From contig NZ_AP022612.1 of NCBI RefSeq assembly GCF_010729895.1, positions 5,270,001 to 5,334,000 on the forward strand: a stretch of 64,000 nucleotides of DNA, written 5' to 3'. The stretch's first letter is position 1. Each line of letters opens with the position of its first letter. The translations under genes and the position numbers were made by a program. Origin of the DNA: Mycolicibacterium confluentis. Its GTDB lineage: Bacteria; Actinomycetota; Actinomycetes; Mycobacteriales; Mycobacteriaceae. The notes under the pieces are model-generated. The model made no database searches and had not been told where the DNA came from. It saw only the letters and a program-made list of their open reading frames with translations. This document shows positions 26,804-35,441 of this stretch, piece after piece.

Positions 26804-27993
26804 CCTGGCTGTCCGATCTGTGCGGAGTTGCGCGGCGGACCGTCGATCGGGCCGTAGAGCATCTGCTTGAGGCCGTCGGAGTTCAACAGGATTCCTTCAT
26901 TGCCGTACTGCGCAGGGTTCGCGTTGACGTCGGTGACGACGAACGGCGGATGCTTCTGGAAACCGACCTTGGGCAGATCGGTGCACTGCGGCCCGCCGGT
27001 GGCCCCCACCTTCGGCAGGTTCTGCGGGTAGCGGTAACGCTCCTGGCCGAAGACCACGGTCTGCAGCAGCAGGCCACCGGGAAGCGGTGTCCCCGGGGCG
27101 TTGGCCAACTGCACGGCACCGCCGAGTCCACAGGTCAGTGCCTCGTTGTACTGGTTGGTCAGGTCCGTCGTCGGGACCAGCAGGCGCGCGACGTCGGTGA
27201 TGGCCTGCCGGTTGGTGCCCACGACATCGCTGCCGGTGTCTGCGAGTCCGATGACGCTGATGAGCAGGGCATCGAGATTCTGCTGCTCGTCTACGAGGGT
27301 CTGGCTCATCGTCGTCGCGGCCTCGACGGTGGTGACGAGGTCCGGTGCCGCGTCGGCGTAGGCGTTGATCACCTCGGGGGCGACGGTGAGTTCATGCTCC
27401 ATATTCGGCAGGCTCGGGTCGATCTTCGTCAGGAACTCGTCCAGGTCGGTCATCATCTGGCCGATCTGATCGCCGCGCCCGTCCAGCGCCGTCGCCAACG
27501 CACCGAGCGTCTCGTTGAGTTTGGTGGGTTCGATCTTCGAGAGCACCGAGGACAACTGCTCGAACACGGTGTTGATCTCGACCGTGACATGGTCGGCGTC
27601 GAGCACCTGCCCGGGTTGCAGCGGCTCGGCGGTTGAATCGGCCGGTGGCACCAGTTCGACGAACTTCGCGCCGAACACCGTCGAGGACGAGATGTCGACC
27701 CGCACATTGGATGGGATGAGTTCCAGGTACGACGGATCCATCGCCAGATGCAGCGCGGCGCGTCCGTCCGGCAGGGATTCAACCTTTCGCACCGAACCGA
27801 CCTGTGCACCATGCAGTTTCACTTTGGCGTCCGCGTTCATGACGAGACCGGCGCGTTCGGCCAGCACCGTGACACCGACCGTGTCGGTGAAGCTGCCCCG
27901 GAACAGGCCCACCGCGAGTGCCACCACGGCCACGGCCGCGGCGATCGTCGCGCCACCCATCAGGGGCCGCTTGACCTCGGGACTCAATGCCAC
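26800..27993 (-). CDS. mceA: Mce family protein MceA
   Basis: A 397-residue Mce subunit with an N-terminal anchor after RPLMGGATIAAAVAVVALAV, the Mce domain (about residues 40-120, VKLHGAQVGSVRKVESL) and the long helical domain. GTG 27993 was chosen: AGGGGAG lies about seven bases upstream and the frame begins just after the yrbEB stop. The frame stays open further upstream into yrbEB, but that part is a shadow of the permease gene. MceA-type subunits are the first of the six channel proteins. Confidence 0.92.
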   Translation of the reverse strand: MALSPEVKRPLMGGATIAAAVAVVALAVGLFRGSFTDTVGVTVLAERAGLVMNADAKVKLHGAQVGSVRKVESLPDGRAALHLAMDPSYLELIPSNVRVDISSSTVFGAKFVELVPPADSTAEPLQPGQVLDADHVTVEINTVFEQLSSVLSKIEPTKLNETLGALATALDGRGDQIGQMMTDLDEFLTKIDPSLPNMEHELTVAPEVINAYADAAPDLVTTVEAATTMSQTLVDEQQNLDALLISVIGLADTGSDVVGTNRQAITDVARLLVPTTDLTNQYNEALTCGLGGAVQLANAPGTPLPGGLLLQTVVFGQERYRYPQNLPKVGATGGPQCTDLPKVGFQKHPPFVVTDVNANPAQYGNEGILLNSDGLKQMLYGPIDGPPRNSAQIGQPG

Positions 27994-28007
27994 AGCAGAA
28001 CTCCCCT

Positions 28008-28856
28008 CTAACCCGACAGGTTGAAGTTGCCGTTGGCGCCGTAGACCGACAGCGACACCAGCAGGGTCACCGCGATCACGACGATGAGGGACGTGCGCAC
28101 CGCGTTCCCGACCGCGACACCCACGCCCGACGGACCGCCGCGGGCGAAGTAGCCGAAGTAGGTGTGCACCAGCAGCACCGCGATCGCCATCAGAATCGCC
28201 TGCAGGAACGACCACAGCAGGTCCGTCGGATTGAGGAAGGTCGCGAAGTAGTGGTTGTACAGGCCCGCCGACTGCCCGAACATCACCACGGTGGTGAGCT
28301 TGCTCGCGGTGAACGACAGGATCACGGCGATGGCGTAAAGCGGTGTGATCGCGATCATTCCGGCGACGATGCGGGTGCTGACGAGGTACTCCACCGACCG
28401 GATGCCCATGGTCTCGAGGGCATCGATCTCCTCGCTGATCCGCATCGCGCCCAACTGCGCGGTCACCCCCGCGCCGAACGTGGCGGCCAGTCCGATGCCG
28501 GCGACCACGGGCGCCGAGATCCGGACGTTGATGAAAGCGGCCAGGAACCCGGTGAGGGCTTCGATGCCGATGTCACCCAGCGAGCTGTATCCCTGCACCG
28601 CCAGCGTGCCGCCTGCCGCGAGAGTGAGGAAGCCGACGATGACGACGGTTCCTCCGATCATCGCCAATGTCCCCGCACCCATGCTGATTTCGGCGATCAG
28701 GCGGATGATCTCCCGGCGGTAGTGCACGGCGGCGTGGGGCACACCGGCCAGCGCGCGCCCGTAGAACGCGGTGTGCTCACCGATGCGGCTGAGGGTGCCG
28801 ATCGGTCTGCTGAGTTCCCGCGCCAGTTGCGGGTGGAGTACGCGTATCCCTGCCAT
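28008..28856 (-). CDS. yrbEB: Mce-associated permease YrbEB (MlaE family)
   Basis: A 282-residue integral membrane protein of the MlaE/YrbE family. It contains GAGVTAQLGAMRISEEIDALETMGI, the conserved cytosolic EE-DAL-MG helix that contacts the ATPase, and several hydrophobic segments. With YrbEA it forms the permease to which the six Mce proteins attach; the ATPase (MceG) is encoded elsewhere in mycobacteria. It starts 14 bases after yrbEA. Confidence 0.94.
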   Translation of the reverse strand: MAGIRVLHPQLARELSRPIGTLSRIGEHTAFYGRALAGVPHAAVHYRREIIRLIAEISMGAGTLAMIGGTVVIVGFLTLAAGGTLAVQGYSSLGDIGIEALTGFLAAFINVRISAPVVAGIGLAATFGAGVTAQLGAMRISEEIDALETMGIRSVEYLVSTRIVAGMIAITPLYAIAVILSFTASKLTTVVMFGQSAGLYNHYFATFLNPTDLLWSFLQAILMAIAVLLVHTYFGYFARGGPSGVGVAVGNAVRTSLIVVIAVTLLVSLSVYGANGNFNLSG

Positions 28857-28870
28857 CGTCTGGTCCCTGC

Positions 28871-29683
28871 TCAGTTCGACGTCATCTGGATGCCGATGGC
28901 CGTGACCACCACGTTGACGACGAACAGCGACATGAAGGCGTACACCACGGTTTCGTTGACGGCGTTGCCGACGGCCTTGGCGCCGCCACCGCTGATGGTC
29001 AGCCCGCGATAGCAGGCGACCATCCCGGCGATCAGTCCGAACAGGGCCGCCTTGACGCACGAGATGATCACCTCGGGCACCCCGGTGAGCAGCGTGATGC
29101 CTGCGGCGAAAGCTCCGGGGTTGACCCCCTGGACGAAGACCGAGAAGGCGTAGCCGCCGAGGATTCCGATGATGACCACGAGGCTGTTGAGCAGCATCGC
29201 CACCAGGGCCGACGCAAGCATCCGAGGCGTCACCAACCGCTGGACCGGATTGATGCCCAGCACCTCCATCGCGTCGATCTCCTCGCGGATGGTGCGCGAC
29301 CCCAGGTCCGCGCACATCGCGGTGGCGCCGGCGCCGGCCACGATCAGCACTGTGACCATGGGGCCGACCTGAGTCACCGCGCCGAAAGCCGCACCGGCGC
29401 CCGACAGGTCCGCCGCGCCCAACTCGCGCAGGAGGATGTTGAGGGTGAAGCTCACGAGCACCGTGAAGGGGATCGCGACGAGGACCGTGGGCATCAGCGA
29501 CACGCGCGCCACGAACCACGACTGCTCCAGGAATTCCCGGCCCTGAAACGGTCCGCGGAAGAGGAACTTCACGGCGTCGGCCGACATCGCGAGCAGCCCG
29601 CCGACGGCTTGGACGGGTCCGAATCCGCGTTCACGCAGGCCCGACAGCCCCAAGGCCCGGCGGTCTTGGGTCTGACTCACCAT
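28871..29683 (-). CDS. yrbEA: Mce-associated permease YrbEA (MlaE family)
   Basis: The first gene of the operon, 270 residues. It has MlaE-family features: GAGATAMCADLGSRTIREEI with DAMEVLGI, and about five membrane segments. The start ATG follows a stretch with an inverted repeat that may control the operon. The neighbouring SDR gene diverges from it. Mce permeases move lipids such as sterols or fatty acids; which lipid this one carries is not shown. Confidence 0.94.
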   Translation of the reverse strand: MVSQTQDRRALGLSGLRERGFGPVQAVGGLLAMSADAVKFLFRGPFQGREFLEQSWFVARVSLMPTVLVAIPFTVLVSFTLNILLRELGAADLSGAGAAFGAVTQVGPMVTVLIVAGAGATAMCADLGSRTIREEIDAMEVLGINPVQRLVTPRMLASALVAMLLNSLVVIIGILGGYAFSVFVQGVNPGAFAAGITLLTGVPEVIISCVKAALFGLIAGMVACYRGLTISGGGAKAVGNAVNETVVYAFMSLFVVNVVVTAIGIQMTSN

Positions 29684-29708
29684 GTGCCGCAGAACCCTTC
29701 CAACTCAC

Positions 29709-29724
29709 TGGTTCGGACGAACCA
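29709..29724. promoter_or_regulatory. inverted repeat upstream of the mce operon
   Basis: TGGTTCG and CGAACCA flank two bases in an otherwise unremarkable 225-base divergent region, ending 26 bases upstream of the yrbEA start. Arms of seven exact bases fit a dimeric repressor. It does not fit the KstR consensus TnnAACnnGTTnnA, so KstR control is not supported. Confidence 0.45.
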
Positions 29725-29908
29725 CACACCGGCGCACCGGCTCACTGACCACAGAGACGGTGACAGTCGCCGTTGATCGGCGGCACACTGTGTCCCATCC
29801 ACCGGGAAGGGACGCACCGGTGGGAGGTGGTTGGGCTGGACGGTAAGACGCGAACCCAGCCTGCGGTCGCCATTGCGCGAGCGTCCCCGAACTGACAGGA
29901 GCTGCGAC

Positions 29909-30736
29909 TTGTCTGTGCTTCCCCCACCGCCCGCGAATCTCGCGCGCTACACCGAACGCCGGGTGTTGATCACCGGCGGCGGTTCAGGCATCGGCCAGGC
30001 GTGCGTGCTGCGGATCCTCGCCGAGGGCGGCCACGTGGTCGCGGCGGACATCAGTCCCGAAGGTTTGGCCGACACCGTCACGAAGGCTGGCGACGCAGGC
30101 GAACGCCTGCAGACGGTCGTGATGGACGTCGGCGATGAGGAGTCCGTTCGCCACGGCGTGGCCGAGGCGGTGGGACTGCTGGGCGGCCTCGACACCCTGG
30201 TGAACGCGGCCGGCATCCTGCGGTCGTCACACCTGACGCAGACCACGCTCGCCGACTTCGAGTTGGTGCTTCGCATCAACCTCGTCGGGATCTTCCTGGT
30301 CACCCGGGAAGCCATCGGCGCACTGCAGGACGGGAAGGGCCCGGCGGTGGTCAACTTCAGCTCAACCTCCGCCCACTTCGCGCATCCCTACATGGCCGCC
30401 TACGCGGCCTCCAAGGGCGGTGTGCTGTCGATGACGCATGCGTTGGCGCTGGAGTTCGCCAAGGCCGGGATTCGGTTCAACTGCGTTCAGCCCGGGTCGA
30501 TTTCGTCGGGTATGACGGACGGCACCGGAGAGTCCCGACAGAGTGTCGGCCCCGGCCTGCCCGAAGACGCCGACTACAGCCTGTTCGGCAAGGTGGCCCC
30601 GATGCTGCCGTTGGACGGCGGTGCGATCTTCGCGGCACCGGATGCGGTGGCGGGTGTGGTGGCGATGCTGGGCAGCGACGACGCGTACTTCATCACCGGC
30701 ACCGAGGTGCGCATCGACGGCGGCTCCCACATGTAG
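29909..30736 (+). CDS. short-chain dehydrogenase/reductase
   Basis: A 275-residue SDR with TGGGSGIG near residues 23-30, LVNAAG, FSSTSA, YAASK as the catalytic pair and the C-terminal ITGTEVRIDGGSHM typical of classical SDRs. The start is TTG 29909, which has AGGAG seven bases upstream; an ATG 78 bases earlier has no ribosome site. It diverges from the mce operon and is followed by a small exported protein gene. A steroid or lipid alcohol would be a natural substrate, but context is the only hint. Confidence 0.85.
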   Translation: MSVLPPPPANLARYTERRVLITGGGSGIGQACVLRILAEGGHVVAADISPEGLADTVTKAGDAGERLQTVVMDVGDEESVRHGVAEAVGLLGGLDTLVNAAGILRSSHLTQTTLADFELVLRINLVGIFLVTREAIGALQDGKGPAVVNFSSTSAHFAHPYMAAYAASKGGVLSMTHALALEFAKAGIRFNCVQPGSISSGMTDGTGESRQSVGPGLPEDADYSLFGKVAPMLPLDGGAIFAAPDAVAGVVAMLGSDDAYFITGTEVRIDGGSHM

Positions 30737-30790
30737 CGAGTCCACATCCTGCTGCGTCGGACCGAGACCACCACCGAAAGAGGTTTGGAC

Positions 30791-31243
30791 ATGTTGACCG
30801 CGAGGCTCCTGTGCGTGCTGGCAGCGGTGGTGACCGCAGGCCTGTGGCACTCTCCCGCAAGCCATGCGGAACCATTCTTCGCCAACTACCAGTTGGTGAT
30901 CCCGGACCGGTACGACTTCCACACCTGGACGTGGGCCGTGACGCACTGCCTGCCCGTCACCGAAGGCTGCGTGTCGATCAATGCGATCCCGATGCCGGTG
31001 GCCAAGGCCTTCGAGTACGTCGGCGAGGCACGTCTCGTCGACGGCCGGTACACACTGACAGTCGACGTGCCGGACGGATTGCGCTGCGGCAACGTCTATT
31101 ACGGGCCCGTGATCCCCACCCGCGATGTGTACTCGTGGGATTCCGGGACGCTGCAGGGCACGCTGACGTCGTCATTCGACGCCGGTTGCGACGGGACGCC
31201 CGCCGGAGCCTTCACGTATCCGTTCTCGCTGGTGCGCTTGTAG
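30791..31243 (+). CDS. small secreted mycobacterial protein, unknown function
   Basis: A 150-residue product with a signal peptide (residues about 1-27, ending SHA) and a mature part with WAVTHCLPVTEGCVSINAIP, RCGNVYYGP and CDGTP. Four Cys suggest two disulphides. The start is ATG 30791 with AGAGG seven bases upstream. It resembles the other small exported proteins around the mce operon in plan, although the sequences are not clearly alike. No enzyme motif is visible. Confidence 0.78.
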   Translation: MLTARLLCVLAAVVTAGLWHSPASHAEPFFANYQLVIPDRYDFHTWTWAVTHCLPVTEGCVSINAIPMPVAKAFEYVGEARLVDGRYTLTVDVPDGLRCGNVYYGPVIPTRDVYSWDSGTLQGTLTSSFDAGCDGTPAGAFTYPFSLVRL

Positions 31244-31284
31244 CACTGCCCCGAAGGAGCACGGCCCCGCCGCGTCCCTCCCGC

Positions 31285-31340
31285 GAGCGGCCGGGTTGGT
31301 ACGCAATCCCCCGGCGTGCCGCGTACCGACGCGGCCGCTC
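31285..31340. terminator. long imperfect hairpin between convergent genes
   Basis: GAGCGGCC and GGCCGCTC form the outer arms, with GGTACGC and GCGTACC pairing further in around a 16-base loop. It separates the plus-strand secreted-protein gene from the cupin gene and touches the cupin stop codon. There is no T run, so it may be a mycobacterial-type terminator or simply a folded spacer. Confidence 0.4.
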
Positions 31341-31761
31341 ACCGGGCCCGGTGCCCCCTGGGAATCCGCAGGTGCTCGCGCGCGGCCAGTTCGTCGTCGT
31401 CGACGAGCACCAGCATCTGTTGACCCGGAACGCAGAACATCGTGACCAGGAAGCGGCTTGGGAGGTCCTCGCGGTTGTTGGCATCCGAATAGTGGATGAC
31501 GTCACCGCCCGGTTCCCAGAAGGCCTCGCCCGCCCGGATGACGCGCGGTGGCTCCCCCTCGAGTTCGAAGAGCATCTCGCCCTCGAGCATGTAGCCGAAC
31601 GCAGGACCGCCCGGGTGACGGTGCGGTGGGGCGCCCCGACTGCCGGGCGGATACTCGACCACCACGGTCATCGCCTCGGCGTTCGCCGCGATGGCCGGCG
31701 GGTGGACGCCCTGCACGACGGTGATCGCCGTCTTCCATTCTTCTCCGTACTGGGTGGACAT
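31339..31761 (-). CDS. cupin-domain protein
   Basis: A 140-residue single-cupin protein. The metal-binding signature is seen as PPHRHPGGPAFGYMLEGEMLFELEG, with the first His pair and Glu in the usual places, and PGGDVIHYSDAN for the second motif. Small cupins can be metal-dependent enzymes, sensors or anti-sigma-like partners. It lies 13 bases after the ECF sigma gene, and the ATG used has GAGAAGGAGAG upstream. That position is where an anti-sigma factor would normally be, so a regulatory role deserves thought. Confidence 0.85.
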   Translation of the reverse strand: MSTQYGEEWKTAITVVQGVHPPAIAANAEAMTVVVEYPPGSRGAPPHRHPGGPAFGYMLEGEMLFELEGEPPRVIRAGEAFWEPGGDVIHYSDANNREDLPSRFLVTMFCVPGQQMLVLVDDDELAAREHLRIPRGHRAR

Positions 31762-31774
31762 CGGTCTCTCCTTC

Positions 31775-32389
31775 TCACGCGGCGAGCGTGGACATGGATT
31801 CGGAACGACGCCGCGCGTGGGTCGAGTCGGCCAGTGAACGACGCAGTTGGACACGCGCCCGCGAGGCCCGAGACATCACGGTGCCCATCGGAATCCCCAT
31901 GAGCGCAGCGGTTTCGGCGTACGTGTAACCCTCCACATCGGCGTAGTACAGCACCGTCCGGAATCCGGCGGAGAGCTGAGCCATCGCCTCGCGAATCTCG
32001 TTGTCGGGCAGCCAGTCAAGGGCCTCGTCCTCCGCCGATCGCAGCCCTCCCGCAAGATGGGCACCGTACTCGGCCAGACCCCGGTCGGTGAGCTCGTCGG
32101 TGAGCACCTCCGCGGGGCGCCGCTCCTTCCACCGGTACGCGTTGATCCACTGGTTGTGCTGGATCCGGAACAGCCACGCCTTGAGGTTGGTGCCCTCTTT
32201 GAAGGTCCGGAAGCCCGCGTAGGCGTGGACGAGGGTCTCCTGCAGCAGATCCTCGGCATCGGCGTTGCTGCGGGTGAGCCGGCGGGCTCCCCGTGCCAGG
32301 CTGTCGACCAGCGGCCACACTTCGGCGGCGAAGCGTGCCTTGAGTTCGCTGTCGGACTCAACGGCGGGGGGAACGGCGTTGACGGTCAT
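31775..32389 (-). CDS. ECF sigma-70 factor, SigH-like
   Basis: A 204-residue ECF sigma factor. Region 2 is seen as NADAEDLLQETLVHAYAGFR (about residues 42-61), followed by NLKAWLFRIQHNQWIN, and region 4 as YTYAETAALMGIPMGTVMSR. The sequence is close in plan to mycobacterial SigH, though no zinc anti-sigma gene follows; a cupin gene does. It directs RNA polymerase to a stress regulon. GGAGGA about ten bases upstream supports ATG 32389. An inverted repeat sits in the leader. Confidence 0.93.
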   Translation of the reverse strand: MTVNAVPPAVESDSELKARFAAEVWPLVDSLARGARRLTRSNADAEDLLQETLVHAYAGFRTFKEGTNLKAWLFRIQHNQWINAYRWKERRPAEVLTDELTDRGLAEYGAHLAGGLRSAEDEALDWLPDNEIREAMAQLSAGFRTVLYYADVEGYTYAETAALMGIPMGTVMSRASRARVQLRRSLADSTHARRRSESMSTLAA

Positions 32390-32403
32390 GAGGACTTCCT
32401 CCG

Positions 32404-32439
32404 GTCTGAATTCAGTGTGTGGCTGTGTGAAATTCAGAC
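32404..32439. promoter_or_regulatory. inverted repeat in the sigma-factor leader
   Basis: GTCTGAATT and AATTCAGAC are exact nine-base arms separated by 18 bases, starting 15 bases upstream of the sigma gene start. The left arm is part of the palindrome CTGAATTCAG. It could be an operator or a leader hairpin near the ribosome site. Confidence 0.4.
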
Positions 32440-32529
32440 TCGTCGCCAACGGCCCCAGGGGGACCCTTGGTCATCCGTGGTCAACAGTCCGTAGTCCCGT
32501 AGTCGCGCCGCCGCGACCCTGGGCCGACG

Positions 32530-35325
32530 TCAATCAGACCAGGTCAGCGTGCGCAGCGAGCGGCGCGATGTGATGCCGAGCTTGACGAAGACCTTCCGCA
32601 GGTGCCATTCGACGGTGTGCACGCTGATGAACAGTTGGGCCCCGATCTCCTGGTTGGTCAGTCCGTCTGCGGCCAGACGCGCGATCTGCGCCTCCTGCGC
32701 CGTCAACTGGTCACCGGAGGCCACCGGCTGTTTGCGGACCTTGTCGCCGACCGCGATCAACTCCCTGCGGGTCCGCTCGGCAAACGCCTGTGCGCCCATG
32801 CGGGTGAACATCTCGTGGGCCACGTTCAGATGTCGACGGGCATCACCGCGCCGGTTCACTCGGCGCAGCCATTCGCCATAGGCCAGGTGTGTTCGCGCCT
32901 GATGGACCATCACACGAGACCGGCACAGATGGTCGAGAGCCTCGGTGAACAACTGATCGGCGTCGTCGTTGTCGGCCAGCAGCGCGCGTGCGCTGGCCAT
33001 CGCGCCCAGCCCCCACGGTGTCCCGCTGGCCCCTGCGCGTTCCTCGATGTGGCTGATGGCGCGTTGCGCCGCAGCCAGCTCACCAATGTGCGCGGCGGCG
33101 TCGACCAGTTCGTGCAGCGCCCAACTGTAGAAACCGAGATCCTCGTACTCACAGACCTCACGCGCGGCGGAGAAGGCTTCCTCGTAGCGGCTCAGTCCGT
33201 TGTACAACACTGCGGTCGCATAGCCGGTCAGACCGAGAAGCCTGCCCTCTCCGCGTGCCTCAGCGTCACTGGAGGCCGCGTCGATGAGCCGCATCGCCGC
33301 CACGGGATCCCCCCGCCACGCGGTGATCACCAGCGAGTAGTAGCGCACGGGTCCGTTCGGGGCAGTTGCCGCGGTGATCGAGTCAGCCTCGGCGATCAGC
33401 GTTGTCGCCGTGGACAATTCGCCAAGCAGCACATGTAGTCCGGCCCGGTACACCAGCGCCTGTGGGAGTCCGGCCAACGCGCCGGCGGTCCGGGCCTGCC
33501 TCACGATCGCCGCCGACAGCCTGTCGACAACGTCTTCATCCCAGAGTTCATGGGCCGCCGACTCCTGCAGGATCGGAAACGCCGGAACCAGCCACCGGAG
33601 GATTTCGCCGGGACTTGCCTCGGCAAGCTGACACATCGCGTCCAGGGCGGTCCGGAGGTGCTCGACTCCTGCCCGGGCGCCACCGGTGACCCGCTCGATA
33701 ACGCCCCGGAAGAACAGGTCCACGGCCCGGGGAAGGTCCGAGGTGCGGGTCAACGCCGTGCGGGCGGTGTCAGCGGCATCGACAAGGGCTCCGGGCTGCC
33801 CCAGACGACCGGCATACATCAACGCCGCGAATGCTTCGAGATAGCTCTCGCGGGAGGCGAATTCGTCGATGTCCTCCATCCGCTTCGCGGCCTCCAGCAA
33901 TCCGGCCGCGGTCTCCCCCACCCGGGGAGCACCACTGTCCCCCGCTCGGCTGCTGACGAACTCCATCTGAGCTCGCAGGCGCACCGCACGGGCACGCTGA
34001 AGTTCCGGCAGCGGTGCCAACTCAGCGATGGTCAGCAGTTCATAGGCCGACGCCGAGTCCGCCGAGTCCCGTTTGGCCTCAGCGGCAGCCAAGGCGCGGC
34101 TCCCACGAAGATCCGGATCCGACGTGAGCACTGCGGCACGCTCGAGGAAGTTCGCGGCCGCGGCGATGCCTCCTCTGCTCTGGGCCCGGCTTGCCGAGTC
34201 CTCCAGTTCTGCGGCCACCGAATCATCGGTGCCGGCGACGGAATTGGCTGCGTGCCATGCACGCCGATCTGGATCGGAGTCGGCGTCGGTGGCCGCAGCG
34301 AGCGCGGCGTGGATCTTTCGGCGGTCGGCCAGGTCGGCGGCCCGGTAGGCGGCCGCACGAATCAGTGGGTGGTGGAAGCGCATCCGGGGGCCGAACTCGA
34401 TGACACCCGCGGACTCGGCCGGCGACAACGCGTCCACGGCGATGCCCAACCGTGCGGCGGCACGCAGAAACAGCGCGGAGTCGCCGACCGGTTCGGCCGC
34501 GGCCAGCAGCAGCAGTTGGCGCGTCGCATCCGGCAGCGCCTGGATGCGACGGACGTAGCTCTCCTCGATGCGGTTGGGTGATCCCGTCGCGCTCAGCGGC
34601 CCGAATCCGCCCGCGAGTTCTGCAGCCGAGTACGTGCGGGGAGCTTCCAGAAGTGCCAACGGGTTGCCACGTGTCTCGGCGACGACGCGATCGCGGACAT
34701 TGGGATCGACTACGCCGATCATCGCCTGGTCCAACAGTGTTCGTGCGTCGGCATCGGATAGACCGTGCACACGCAGTTCCGGCAGCCCGGCCAGCGTCTC
34801 GGCGCCCTCGGTGCGCGCGGCGAACACCATGGCCACGGGTTCCGCCACAAGCCGGCGCGCAACGAAACCCAATGTCTGCAGCGAAACCTGGTCCAGCCAT
34901 TGGGCGTCGTCGACAACACACAGCAGTGGCTGGTCGTGCACCGCCGCCGCGAGCAGGCTCAGCACCGCCAAGCCGACCAGGAAGCGCTCCGGCGGTGGCC
35001 CGACGCCACGCCCGAACGCAACGTCCAGCGCGTCACGCTGTGGTGGCGCCAGGTCCTCGAGGTGGTCCATCAAGGGCGCACACAACTGCTGCAGTCCGGC
35101 GTACGCCAACTCCATATCGGACTCGACTCCGGAGACCTGGACACAGCGCAGGCCGTCGCCCTCGCCCCGGAGCAGGTTCAGCAGCGCGGTCTTCCCGACT
35201 CCCGCCTCGCCGCGCAACACCAGGACGTGGGACGTGCCGGATCGAATTGACTTGGTGACTTGGCGCAGCGCTGCGGTCTCGGCGGTGCGCCCGTGCAGGT
35301 GCTGTGCCCGGCCGTGACTCGCCAT
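32530..35325 (-). CDS. LuxR-family ATPase transcriptional regulator (LAL type)
   Basis: A 931-residue regulator. The N-terminal STAND-type ATPase has Walker A GEAGVGKTALL at about residues 40-50 and Walker B LLCVVDDAQW near 135. A long helical middle resembles TPR-like repeats. The C-terminal LuxR helix-turn-helix reads LTAQEAQIARLAADGLTNQE then VHTVEWHLRKVFVKLGI. Such LAL/MalT-like proteins switch on catabolic genes when a ligand and ATP are bound. Its target is unknown; it lies beside the sigma factor and an NmrA-like gene, each with its own transcript direction. Confidence 0.93.
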   Translation of the reverse strand: MASHGRAQHLHGRTAETAALRQVTKSIRSGTSHVLVLRGEAGVGKTALLNLLRGEGDGLRCVQVSGVESDMELAYAGLQQLCAPLMDHLEDLAPPQRDALDVAFGRGVGPPPERFLVGLAVLSLLAAAVHDQPLLCVVDDAQWLDQVSLQTLGFVARRLVAEPVAMVFAARTEGAETLAGLPELRVHGLSDADARTLLDQAMIGVVDPNVRDRVVAETRGNPLALLEAPRTYSAAELAGGFGPLSATGSPNRIEESYVRRIQALPDATRQLLLLAAAEPVGDSALFLRAAARLGIAVDALSPAESAGVIEFGPRMRFHHPLIRAAAYRAADLADRRKIHAALAAATDADSDPDRRAWHAANSVAGTDDSVAAELEDSASRAQSRGGIAAAANFLERAAVLTSDPDLRGSRALAAAEAKRDSADSASAYELLTIAELAPLPELQRARAVRLRAQMEFVSSRAGDSGAPRVGETAAGLLEAAKRMEDIDEFASRESYLEAFAALMYAGRLGQPGALVDAADTARTALTRTSDLPRAVDLFFRGVIERVTGGARAGVEHLRTALDAMCQLAEASPGEILRWLVPAFPILQESAAHELWDEDVVDRLSAAIVRQARTAGALAGLPQALVYRAGLHVLLGELSTATTLIAEADSITAATAPNGPVRYYSLVITAWRGDPVAAMRLIDAASSDAEARGEGRLLGLTGYATAVLYNGLSRYEEAFSAAREVCEYEDLGFYSWALHELVDAAAHIGELAAAQRAISHIEERAGASGTPWGLGAMASARALLADNDDADQLFTEALDHLCRSRVMVHQARTHLAYGEWLRRVNRRGDARRHLNVAHEMFTRMGAQAFAERTRRELIAVGDKVRKQPVASGDQLTAQEAQIARLAADGLTNQEIGAQLFISVHTVEWHLRKVFVKLGITSRRSLRTLTWSD

Positions 35326-35441
35326 AGCGCACCCCTCTGGAGACGGCCGTGATCATGAGGGCAGGGCCGACCCAATGGATGGTAACGACAGCTCGCGGCC
35401 GGGGTCCAGCGCTCGCGGCCTGCCTCCGTGTCAAGTGCTGA

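Noticed and set aside
29684..29908. KstR-type operator before the mce operon
   Set aside because: I looked for TnnAACnnGTTnnA and found no convincing match; only the TGGTTCG repeat stands out.
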